Assembly: GCA_046533095.1 (NCBI GenBank)
Contig: JAJQRA010000034.1
Span: 186,001-250,000 of the forward strand
Length of the DNA stretch: 64,000 bases
Reading direction: 5' to 3'
DNA from: ZAX-1 sp046533095
Lineage (GTDB): Bacteria > Bacillota > Clostridia > Lachnospirales > Lachnospiraceae
Within the stretch, counting starts at the first letter, position 1. Each line of letters begins with the position of its first letter. Below the pieces are notes generated by a model. That model was not told the origin of the DNA, searched no databases, and saw nothing but the letters and a program-made list of their open reading frames with translations. Below are positions 47,011 to 55,476 of this stretch, in pieces. The translations under genes and the position numbers were made by a program.

Positions 47011-47798
47011 ATGAAAGTAGTAATTTTAGCAGGTGGTCTTGGAACCCGAATATCGGAAGAAAGCCACTTAAGACCAAAGCCTATGATAGAAATAGGGGAG
47101 CAGCCTCTTCTTTGGCATATTATGAAATGCTACTCTTATTATGGCTACAACGATTTTATTATCTGTGCAGGATACAAACAGCATATCATAAAGGAATATT
47201 TTGCGAACTATTATTTGCACCATTCCGATGTTACCTTTGACTTTTCCAATGTAAACAAAGTAGAGGTTCATTCTAATGTTGCGGAGCCTTGGAAAGCCAC
47301 GGTGGTGGACACGGGACTTAATACCATGACAGGTGGACAAATTAAGAGAATTGAAGATTTTGTGAGTGATGAGCCATTTATGCTGACTTATGGTGATGGT
47401 ATTTCTGATATTGATATTTGCAAATTAGTTGAATTCCATCAGTCTAATGGTAAGATGGCTACCATATCGGCGGTGGGCGTAAACCCACGATTTGGAGCAC
47501 TCAATATTGATAGTTCTGGCGCAGTAACGAAGTTCAGGGAAAAAGCCAATGCGGATACAAGTGTGATAAATGGTGGGTTTATGGTTTTGAACAATCGGAT
47601 ATTCAACTTTATAAACGGCGATGATGTAGTATTTGAAAAAAACCTTTGGAAACAATAGCGAGCTTAGGAGAGTTGATTGCCTACCGCCATACAGGATTCT
47701 GGAGATGTACGGATACCCAACGAGACAAGGGGTATTTGGAAGAACTTTGGGCGAATAGACAAGCTCCGTGGAAGAAGTGGCGGGTATGTTTAACTTGA
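47011..47798 (+). pseudogene. rfbF: Glucose-1-phosphate cytidylyltransferase, one frameshift
   Basis: Makes CDP-glucose from CTP and glucose-1-phosphate, the first step to CDP-dideoxyhexoses of surface polysaccharides. The nucleotidyltransferase start MKVVILAGGLGTRISEESHL, followed by RPKPMIEIGEQPLLWHIMK, is classical, with FMLTYGDGISDID in the middle. The frame runs to 47658, then stops. The missing end (PLETIASLGELIAYRHTGFW, then RCTDTQRDKGYLEELWANRQ) follows in the +1 frame and would be joined by one extra A in the seven-A run at 47636-47642. GAGGTGAG precedes the ATG. Apart from this site the gene looks healthy, so the frameshift is recent or an assembly error. Confidence 0.88.
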
Positions 47799-48540
47799 CA
47801 TTTTATAAAAGCAAACGGGTTTTTATAACAGGGCATATGGGGTTTAAAGGAGTGTGACTGTCGTTCATGTTGGCAAGTGCAGGGGCGAAGGTTACTGGAT
47901 TTTCATTAGAACTGCTAACCGATCCTAGCCTTTTTGATTTGGCAAAGATAGGGCAAGATATGAATTCAATCATTTGCGATGTGCGGAATTTTGATGCATT
48001 AAAACGTGCATTTGATGAAGCAAAGCCGGAGATCGTCCTACAAATTTGGCGGAGCCGCCCATTGTGCGGGAAAGCTTATAAAAACCCACGCTATACATAT
48101 GAAACGAATGTTGTGGGTACAGTCAATATTTTGGAATGCATAAGGCTTGGTGGCAGTTTCCGAAAAAGTGGTAGCCTATACCAAGGAGGAGTGAAAAGCT
48201 TTTTAAACGTCACAACGGACAAGGTTTACTACAATAACGAATGGGAATATGGGTATAGGGCATGCGATCTACTAGAGGGCTTTGATCCATATTCAAGTAG
48301 CAAGGTCTGCTCGGAGTTAGTGACGCGTGTATATTAAAAACAGTTTTTTTATGCATGCACCGGCAATGTGCTCGATGGTGGCGATTTTTCGATAGACAGA
48401 ATTATCCCAGACTGTGTGCGTGCCACGCAGAATAAGACAGATGTAATCGTGAGAAACCCTTCCTCTATCAGACCATATCAGCATGTATTAGAATGATTGT
48501 CTGCATACTTAATGATTGCAGAAAAGCAATACGTCGATGT
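47786..48540 (+). pseudogene. rfbG: CDP-glucose 4,6-dehydratase, heavily degraded
   Basis: Next step of the CDP-sugar route. MFNLTFYKSKRVFITGHMGF at the start (overlapping rfbF) is followed at once by a stop (GTG TGA). KNPRYTYETNVVGTVNILEC and VKSFLNVTTDKVYYNNEWEY are clear SDR-dehydratase segments, but the intervening HLAAQ-type sequence is garbled (IWRSRPLCG) and an insertion (RLGGSFRKSGSLYQGG) is present. After LVTRVY the frame stops, and TGNVLDGGDFSIDRIIPDC and RPYQHVLE occur beyond it. Several in-frame stops and a missing C-terminus show true decay rather than a single error. Confidence 0.85.
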
Positions 48541-48555
48541 GTCCTTTGTGAGGTG

Positions 48556-49781
48556 CTAGCTTCACGTGTGTATGACCATGAGGAAATGGTGAACCTTACA
48601 GACAGTGTACTTGAATTTTGGCTCACTGCAGGACGCTACTGTGATATCTTTGAGAGAGAGTTTGCAAAATATCTTGGCGTTTCTGACTGTGTACTGGTAA
48701 ACTCGGGTTCAAGTGCGAATCTACTTGCTTTTATGGCGCTGACATCGCCATTGCTAGGTGCGCGTGCAATTAAACGCGAAGATGAGGTAATAACGGTTGT
48801 GGAGGCTTTTCTGACTACTGTTGCACCGATCATCCAATATGGCGCGATACCTGTTTTTGTTGATGTGACGATACCGCAGTACAATATAGATGTTACGAAA
48901 CTGGAAGCTGCATTTTCTCCAAAAACGAAAGCAGTAATGTTGGCGCACACGTTGAGAAACCCTTTTGATCTAGTGGCAGTGCAAGCTTTTTGCAAACGGC
49001 ATAAGCTTTGGCTAGTAGAAGACAATTGCGATGCGCTAGGCAGTGAATATAGAATTGATGGCATAACAAAAAAACAGGCACAATTGGCGACATTGGAACA
49101 TCAAGCTTTTACCCGCCTCACCACATGACAATGGGCGAGGGTGGGGCTGTTTACACGGACAACCCACTTCTGACTAAAATTGTAAAATCAATGCGAGATT
49201 GGGGACGGGAATGTGTTTGCCAATCCGGACAAGACAACCTTTGCGGGCATAGGTTTGGCAAGCAGTTCGGTGAATTGCCGCTAGGCTATGACCACAAATA
49301 CGTTTACTCGCATTTTGGCTTCAACCTAAAAGCAACGGACATGCAGGTGGCAATCGGCGTGGCTCAGCTTAAAAAATTACCGGAATTTGTGAAACGCCGT
49401 AGATTAAATTTCGTGCGCTTAAAGAACATTCTGGAAAGGCTTTCAGACAAGCTGATTTTACCGGAAGCTTGTCAAAAGTCCAGCCCTAGCTGGTTTGGAT
49501 TTTTGATTACCTGCAAGGAAAATGTGAATAGAAATGAAGTCGTTCTACATTTGGAAGATTGTGGTGTACAGACAAGGATGCTTTTCTCAGGCAATTTAAT
49601 CAAACACCCATGTTTTGACGAAATGCGAAGAACAGGCAAAGGCTACCGCGTTGTAGGCGAACTAAACGTTACCGACCAAATAATGAACGATACCTTCTGG
49701 GTGGGCGTTTACCCTGGCATGACGGACGAGATGATTGACCATATAGGGAAAACGATAATCGAAGCTATAAAAAGCACATGA
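48556..49781 (+). pseudogene. rfbH: CDP-4-keto-6-deoxyglucose 3-dehydrase (E1), truncated and frameshifted
   Basis: A PMP-dependent dehydrase of the aminotransferase fold that removes the C3 hydroxyl of CDP-4-keto-6-deoxyglucose. Homology begins abruptly at SRVYDHEEMVNLTDSVLEFW, so about 50 N-terminal residues are lost and the frame is fused to rfbG debris. NSGSSANLLAFMALTSPLLG and LWLVEDNCDALGS are conserved. At a seven-A run (49068-49074) the frame slips. The continuing frame contains FYPPHHMTMGEGGAVYT, with His in place of the usual PLP lysine, typical of E1 enzymes. The C-terminal part is complete to 49781. One added A would restore this junction but not the missing start. Confidence 0.87.
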
Positions 49782-49912
49782 GATTATTGCACAAGAATAA
49801 AGTATCGCCTTTTCCCATCGCAGACGTATTCTTTGGTATCCGAAAACGAGAAATTTCTTATGCATCCTAAAATCAGCGGATCTTTGAATGATGTGCGATG
49901 GGATTCCAATTT

Positions 49913-51055
49913 CTAACATCTTCTCTGATGCCCTCCTGAAATCATCCCTACCGCGTCATCAAGGCAGTAGTTTCCTAGATTATAGATGTATGAGTATTCA
50001 AAACCGCTTGTCATTAACTGTACAATACATGTACCAGATGTAGAACCACCAAGGAAACAGTTGCACTTGGACAAAATGGCAAGTGCTGTTATGTAGTCTA
50101 AATTTATTTCTATTAGATTTGAAGAGCTTTCTTTGTAAACAGCAGGTAAATAAAGAGCCTTTGCATAATTATAAATTAGGTTTTTTTGCGTAAAAATTAA
50201 ATCTGCTCCAAATACATTTAAAAACGCTTGATAAATATGTGCATCCTCTGTAGCTAAATATAACTTTGAACATTTTTGCCGTTTATAAATCATTTGAGCG
50301 TCTTTAACGATCTGCTCTACCGATGGTTGCGTAGGATGGCCATAGGGTCTTAAATTCTGATAATCGGTTCCTCGGCACAATATGCCTAATAGTTTTTGAT
50401 CTGCGATTTGGCAATAAACCTCATCAATGTGCTGCTGTGTTTCTTGGTTAAATCTGATGAATTGATGATATTTTTTTCTCCAGTAATTTAAGAGGTATTC
50501 ATTGGTAAAGAAATCCATACATATACGTAAACTAGAAGACGGAAACCCAGAAAGAATCGGCGTTGTAGCGTCTAAACCTTGCGGTCCTTTGAAAAAAGGC
50601 TGCTCAAAAAACAATTCCCATATGTTCATATCTTCAGCTAAGGTGTCTGAATCCCAGCATTTGCGCATATCGATAAGCGGGAGTTTGCCAAAATCTATGG
50701 ATCTTACAATATGCATCAAATTAGTTAGCATATAGGAGGCCAGTCCGGAATCGGGATCATTTCGTTTTATAATAATTGGATCATTATTTAGTTCAATTCC
50801 AACAAGTTCCATTTTGTCAAGTAGATCAGCGACGTGAAAAATATATTTCTCAATATCAATATCATCATTTTCAAGCACAGATAGATAGTTGTTCATGCTT
50901 TTATGGTATAGCTTGAGGATTTTATTTAAGAGGTGCAAACAATTGGAATATTCTGCTTTTTGTATGGGATGATTGCTGTTTTTGTAATATTCATTCAAAT
51001 CATATTGTAAATTGTTGCGTATTTTATGTAACGTATTGAGGAAATTAGTCATCAT
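49913..51055 (-). CDS. Fucosyltransferase-like surface polysaccharide enzyme
   Basis: A 380-aa cytoplasmic protein without membrane helices. The segment GILCRGTDYQNLRPYGHPTQ, followed by PSVEQIVKDAQM, resembles the GDP-binding arginine motif of alpha-1,6/O-fucosyltransferase-like families (GT23/GT65-type folds). SKLYLATEDAHIYQAFLNVF and FLGGSTSGTCIVQLM are later family-like segments (a GGSTSG turn is usual). The assignment is from motif recall and the donor sugar is uncertain. AAAGGATG lies upstream of the ATG. It is convergent with the dead rfbH gene and upstream-adjacent to the FliB-like gene on the same strand, 71 bases apart, so the two form an operon. Confidence 0.65.
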   Translation of the reverse strand: MMTNFLNTLHKIRNNLQYDLNEYYKNSNHPIQKAEYSNCLHLLNKILKLYHKSMNNYLSVLENDDIDIEKYIFHVADLLDKMELVGIELNNDPIIIKRNDPDSGLASYMLTNLMHIVRSIDFGKLPLIDMRKCWDSDTLAEDMNIWELFFEQPFFKGPQGLDATTPILSGFPSSSLRICMDFFTNEYLLNYWRKKYHQFIRFNQETQQHIDEVYCQIADQKLLGILCRGTDYQNLRPYGHPTQPSVEQIVKDAQMIYKRQKCSKLYLATEDAHIYQAFLNVFGADLIFTQKNLIYNYAKALYLPAVYKESSSNLIEINLDYITALAILSKCNCFLGGSTSGTCIVQLMTSGFEYSYIYNLGNYCLDDAVGMISGGHQRRC

Positions 51056-51126
51056 AAAGAAAGCATCCTTTCATCCTGGCAATAGAACCATAGTGTTTCT
51101 ATTTAGAAACGGCAAATTTTCTTAAG

Positions 51127-52308
51127 CTATATCAACAAGCATAAAACAGGGGATAGAATATCGGTTCCGCCAAGAACATCAATCATTTGATCCAGAATAC
51201 GGTCATAACCACCGGAATTTTTGGTTCTTTGCGAAAAGTAGCAGATGCTATAAATGATATCTTCATCCGTAAGGTTGTCTTTATCAAAATTAAGAGTAGC
51301 TATAAAAACTTGTAGCATGAGGTAATCTAACAAAATATGCAGATATGCTGTTAAAGGACCTTTTTTATGCATGGGGAAATTCGTACAAAAGAGACTGTTA
51401 ACAAAATAATTTTCAAACACATACTCATGATTAAAATAATATGGGTCAAATAATGTGGCTTTTAACGATTTGATATCGCTGTGCCCTATCCTATCCTTTT
51501 GTTCATAAAATCGATTTATCTGCTCATAAAATTTCACATTCTCATCGGATACCTCTTTTTGATTAATAATCTGTTTCATAAGATCATAAAGAAGCGTATA
51601 AATATTTTCGCTTGCTGACAACAGTGTGTCTTTAATATTTAAAGAATCCTCGTATAAATCTGGTGAAGGGGTTCGCTGCGTGTATAATGCCACGATATCG
51701 GTCAATTTCTGCTCATTTTCTTGCGTAAAAGGGAACTGTGATAGGTCCTTGAACGCCTGCGCAATCAGTACAAGCCTTAAAGTGAAAGGAACAGTGCGGT
51801 TTTGTAAAATATCAATGCAAAAAGCTCGTATATTGTAGCCAATTTTTTCAATCTGCAGATTTGGATCTTTTTCATATTCTAAATCTTTCGGATTTTCATC
51901 TCTGGATATAAAAAGCAGACCTTCCTTATGGAGTAAAAGAAGCTTTGCAGCCTCCGAACACGAAAGCGATAAAGTAAGGTGCAATATATCATTGTAAATA
52001 TAACCTCCGCGAGGGTATAGGCGGCAAGTTCTAGACAGTTTATCATGTCCCCACGTTTTTTGGAGCTTACATAGGCCATCGTCGCCATAAAAGAAACAGT
52101 AGCCATTTTCATTTGCTCTAAATCTTGCCAGTTCATTTGAAGAATCAATCGCTGCACGCAATTCGTCTCCAAACGCTCCAACAACATTAGAATACATTTT
52201 AAAGGTGTTTGAATCTATATCAATTTGCCAGCGATTTGGCTTGCAACATTTGTCAACGCAATCGGAGGCACAACTAAATTTACTATAAAGGTCATAGGTT
52301 ATATTCAT
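51127..52308 (-). CDS. fliB: FliB-like flagellin lysine N-methylase
   Basis: A 393-aa protein of the FliB family, which methylates lysines of flagellin. The N-terminal cysteine set is visible: FSCASDCVDKCCKPNRWQID, then ENGYCFFYGDDGLCKLQKTW, then LSRTCRLYPRGG and LSLSCSEAAKLLLL. This Cx4-Cx3-CC...C...C...C pattern is family-typical and suggests a metal or iron-sulfur site. Length is normal. GAGGAAAA lies about nine bases before the ATG. With glycosyltransferases on both sides, it points to a flagellin modification locus, although no flagellin gene is in the window. Confidence 0.85.
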   Translation of the reverse strand: MNITYDLYSKFSCASDCVDKCCKPNRWQIDIDSNTFKMYSNVVGAFGDELRAAIDSSNELARFRANENGYCFFYGDDGLCKLQKTWGHDKLSRTCRLYPRGGYIYNDILHLTLSLSCSEAAKLLLLHKEGLLFISRDENPKDLEYEKDPNLQIEKIGYNIRAFCIDILQNRTVPFTLRLVLIAQAFKDLSQFPFTQENEQKLTDIVALYTQRTPSPDLYEDSLNIKDTLLSASENIYTLLYDLMKQIINQKEVSDENVKFYEQINRFYEQKDRIGHSDIKSLKATLFDPYYFNHEYVFENYFVNSLFCTNFPMHKKGPLTAYLHILLDYLMLQVFIATLNFDKDNLTDEDIIYSICYFSQRTKNSGGYDRILDQMIDVLGGTDILSPVLCLLI

Positions 52309-52402
52309 TTTTCATTTTCCTCATCAACTTTTATACAATAATAACAGGATTTTTCCGCATTTGCAAGCCATTTATAAAATCTGTCAAGCCTAGAATATTC
52401 AC

Positions 52403-52431
52403 TTGACAATACCTACGCATTATAGTATGGT
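52403..52431 (+). promoter_or_regulatory. Candidate promoter for the glycosyltransferase gene
   Basis: TTGACA at 52403-52408, a 17-base spacer, then TATGGT at 52426-52431. It stands about 170 bases before the TTG start at 52599. The remainder of 52309-52598 has no gene I recognise. Confidence 0.5.
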
Positions 52432-52598
52432 TTAAAAATAATAGATGCTCAAAAATACGATAGTGGCATGTATGATAATGGGTTTTGCATCATTAGCATG
52501 TGGCATAACATGGCATTGTAGGGAGAGAGGAAAGTATGATACTTGTAATCAAGTAAAGAAGCTTGGTAAATAAGTACATTATATCAAAGGAGCGCTGA

Positions 52599-53678
52599 TT
52601 GAAACCACAACGAAAGATACTCATTTTATTACCCAGTTTAGAGCAGGTTGGAGGGGTTATGGTTGTTGCTCCTTTGTTATCTATCTTATTAGACAATCAT
52701 TATAAAGTGGATATTATTTCTAAGGTATCTGGGCTATTAGGATATGGATTTGAAAAAATGGGATGTACAGTTGGTATCTATGAAGACATGCATACACAAC
52801 CGTTTCGAGACTATATTCTTTATCATTATGATGAAGTATTGGTTAACACATTGCAACTAGTTTCCGTAATCCATCAATTAAATGGAGTGAATATTAAAGT
52901 CCACTGGTGGATTCATGAAGGACCTCATTTTTTTGAAAGATTCAAAGAGCAAATACCAGATGGATTTTGGGATATGCTAAAAGATAATATCCGTGTATAC
53001 GTAGCTGGTGCATATGTGAATCGATTTCTATTAACAAAATACAACTACACCAGCGAAATTTTAAATTTTGGTTCACCAGATTACGGAAAAGAAAAATTTG
53101 AAAAACCAAACTATAATGTTAATGCCGAAAAAATATCTTTTTTAATTCCTAGTACACTCTATCAATATACCAAAGGCCAAGATATTACTGCGGTGGCCAT
53201 AGCAAGTCTACCATTGGAATATCTTCAAAAAACAGAATTTATATTTGTTGGATGTGAATGTCAAGGAGAGACAATATTTCTTGAACTATTAGATGCTTTA
53301 GAAGAAAAATGTGCAAATGTGCATCATCTTCCTACTATGCTACATAAAGAACTACTGGCATTGATGAACAGTGTAGACTGTATTTTAGCCCCATCCAGAG
53401 AAGATCCAACAAACACATGTATTGTAGAAGGACTTTCTTTGTCTAAAATTTGCATATGTTCAAATAGGGTAGGCGCTTCTTATTATTTAAAACATAATGT
53501 AAACGCTTTTATCTTTACAAATGAAAATGCTGATGAGCTAAAAGCTATCATGATGGATATTATTGATGATATGGATACATTGGAAGATATGAAAGTAAAT
53601 GGACATAAAGTGTATGAAGAAGTATTTTCGCTAAATAAATTTGAAGATAATGTGAAAAAATGGTTGATAAATAATTAG
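52599..53678 (+). CDS. GT4-like glycosyltransferase
   Basis: A 359-aa retaining-type glycosyltransferase with two Rossmann halves: KILILLPSLEQVGGVMVVAP at the start and, in the second half, LPTMLHKELLALMNSVDCIL followed by APSREDPTNTCIVEGLSLSK. The last contains the E-x7-E-like donor-binding region of GT4 enzymes (here EDPTNTCIVE). HWWIHEGPHFFERF is in the middle. The start is TTG at 52599, eight bases after AAAGGAGCG; no better ATG exists. Acceptor and donor are unknown. It is the intact version of the broken gene at 46143 and probably contributes to surface or flagellin glycans. Confidence 0.85.
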   Translation: MKPQRKILILLPSLEQVGGVMVVAPLLSILLDNHYKVDIISKVSGLLGYGFEKMGCTVGIYEDMHTQPFRDYILYHYDEVLVNTLQLVSVIHQLNGVNIKVHWWIHEGPHFFERFKEQIPDGFWDMLKDNIRVYVAGAYVNRFLLTKYNYTSEILNFGSPDYGKEKFEKPNYNVNAEKISFLIPSTLYQYTKGQDITAVAIASLPLEYLQKTEFIFVGCECQGETIFLELLDALEEKCANVHHLPTMLHKELLALMNSVDCILAPSREDPTNTCIVEGLSLSKICICSNRVGASYYLKHNVNAFIFTNENADELKAIMMDIIDDMDTLEDMKVNGHKVYEEVFSLNKFEDNVKKWLINN

Positions 53679-53932
53679 CGTGCTTGGCAATAGACTTCTT
53701 CCGAGTATTTTGTTCCTATAATATTCTTGCTTTTCCCTTATAAAATTTAAAGATATACCGTGGTTGCTTTACTGCAAGCATCGTCTTTCATTAAAGCTTG
53801 CCGAAATTGTTGTCTGGCAGATGCAGGTTTCCATTTCGATCGTGTTTCCTTAGCTTTGGGTATGAATTGAATCACCATTTTTTTATGCAGGTGTCTTTTG
53901 ATGCCTATTTTTTAAAAGGAAATAATCAGCCC

Positions 53933-54064
53933 TCACCTAAGACTGTCCGAAAACCACATTTTCCCCTAAATGAATACACTGTATATAGCAGTTTGGCATT
54001 CGTTTGGTACGATATATTGTATTTCGAAATTTAATTTTGGGAATTTTCGGACAGCCTCCCCTAA
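53933..54064. mobile_element. MITE-like element with 13-bp inverted ends
   Basis: GACTGTCCGAAAA (53941-53953) and TTTTCGGACAGCC (54044-54056) are inverted repeats with one mismatch, bounding a 116-bp AT-rich core with no coding capacity. The flanking octamers TCACCTAA (53933-53940) and TCCCCTAA (54057-54064) match at seven of eight positions and look like a target duplication. An 8-bp duplication suits several DDE families. It lies directly before the manC gene. The rest of 53679-53932 shows nothing recognisable. Confidence 0.7.
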
Positions 54065-54092
54065 AAGAGGAAGATTGGATGATACAAAAAAG

Positions 54093-55409
54093 ATGAATAT
54101 TATATTGCTATCAGGGGGATCGGGAAAAAGGCTTTGGCCACTTTCAAACGATATCCGCTCAAAACAATTTATTAAGCTACTAAAAAGGGACGGCATCTAT
54201 GAGTCTATGATACAAAGGGTATATCGACAGATTTGTAGTGTGGTGCCAGAAGCCAAGATAAACATTGCTGCTTCGAAAAAACAGGCATCCATGATATGTA
54301 GCCAGATTGGCGACAATGTAAATATCTGCGTTGAGCCTTCTAGGAAGGATACGTTTCCAGCTATCGCCCTAGCCTGTAGTTATTTGCATGATGTGAAAGG
54401 GATTTTGAGCGAGGAAGTAGTCATTGTGTGCCCGGTAGACCCCTATGTGGAGCAGGGCTATTTTCAAGCACTAGAGGAATTAGAGTCTTTAGTGGCACAA
54501 TCAGACGATACAAATCTGACGTTAATGGGGGTAGTGCCTACCTACCCAAGTGAAAAATATGGTTATATTATTCCGAAAACGGATAAAGCGGTTAGTAAAG
54601 TAGATGCATTTAAAGAAAAGCCGGACGTGAAAACGGCACAAGCATATATTGAAAAAGGGGCACTTTGGAATAGCGGGGTATTTGCTTTTAAATTGAGCTA
54701 TATCCTAGAAAAAGCACATCAATTAATTGATTTTTTAGACTATGAAGACCTATATGAGAAATATAATACTTTAGAAAAAATTAGTTTCGACTATGCGGTC
54801 GTAGAGCAGGAAACGCATATTCAGGTCCTGCGTTTTTGTGGGACATGGAAAGACCTTGGGACATGGAATACACTGACAGAAGAGATATCAGAAACGGCTA
54901 TAGGCAAGGCGATGTATGATGAAGCCTGTAGCAACACTCATATAATCAATGAATTAAATATACCGATTTTGTGTATGGGCTTAAAAGACGTGATTGTTTC
55001 GGCAAGTGCAGACGGGATTCTGGTTTCGAATAAAGGGCAGTCAAGCCATATCAAGCCATTTGTAGATACAATTGAACAGGAAATCATGTTTGCCGAAAAA
55101 TCTTGGGGGAGCTATACGGTGTTGGACGTGCAAGAAGAAAGCATGACAATTAGAGTTGTCCTAAACCAGGGGCGAAGGATGAACTACCATAGCCATGAGT
55201 ATCGTGATGAAGTATGGACAATTATTTCAGGGGCAGGGAAAACGATTGTAGACGGAATGGAAAAATCTGTAAGGGCGGGAGATGTCATTGCCATGCATGC
55301 AGGCTGTCGGCATACAATTATGGCAGATACCGAATTAAAACTAATAGAAATACAGCTTGGTAAGGAGATTAGTGTCAAAGACAAGCAAAAATATGAACTT
55401 GACCGATAG
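54093..55409 (+). CDS. manC: Mannose-1-phosphate guanylyltransferase
   Basis: Forms GDP-mannose from GTP and mannose-1-phosphate, the precursor of GDP-linked sugars such as fucose. The 438-aa protein opens with MNIILLSGGSGKRLWPLSND (canonical GGxGxRLWPLS), has VIVCPVDPYVEQGYF and the product-site FKEKPDVKTA, then LWNSGVFAFK. A C-terminal cupin part follows (RVVLNQGRRMNYHSHEYRDE, then VWTIISGAG), as in bifunctional ManC/isomerase proteins. The start is uncertain: ATG 54093 fits the family N-terminus, whereas TTG 54075 is closer to GAGGAAG. The MITE lies immediately upstream and may affect its promoter. It could feed the fucosyltransferase-like enzyme at 49913. Confidence 0.9.
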   Translation: MNIILLSGGSGKRLWPLSNDIRSKQFIKLLKRDGIYESMIQRVYRQICSVVPEAKINIAASKKQASMICSQIGDNVNICVEPSRKDTFPAIALACSYLHDVKGILSEEVVIVCPVDPYVEQGYFQALEELESLVAQSDDTNLTLMGVVPTYPSEKYGYIIPKTDKAVSKVDAFKEKPDVKTAQAYIEKGALWNSGVFAFKLSYILEKAHQLIDFLDYEDLYEKYNTLEKISFDYAVVEQETHIQVLRFCGTWKDLGTWNTLTEEISETAIGKAMYDEACSNTHIINELNIPILCMGLKDVIVSASADGILVSNKGQSSHIKPFVDTIEQEIMFAEKSWGSYTVLDVQEESMTIRVVLNQGRRMNYHSHEYRDEVWTIISGAGKTIVDGMEKSVRAGDVIAMHAGCRHTIMADTELKLIEIQLGKEISVKDKQKYELDR

Positions 55410-55476
55410 ACTTTCCTGCGAAAGCCGAAGATTGTATTGCACCATATGAAAAAAATAAAAAGGGAGAATTCTATTT

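Noticed and set aside
49814..49902. Inverted repeat CCCATCGCA/TGCGATGGG as a terminator
   Set aside because: The arms are 71 bases apart and no T run follows; more likely chance or a relic of decayed sequence.
55410..55476. T-box riboswitch upstream of proS
   Set aside because: The gap is only 67 bases with no specifier stem, T-box sequence or terminator.
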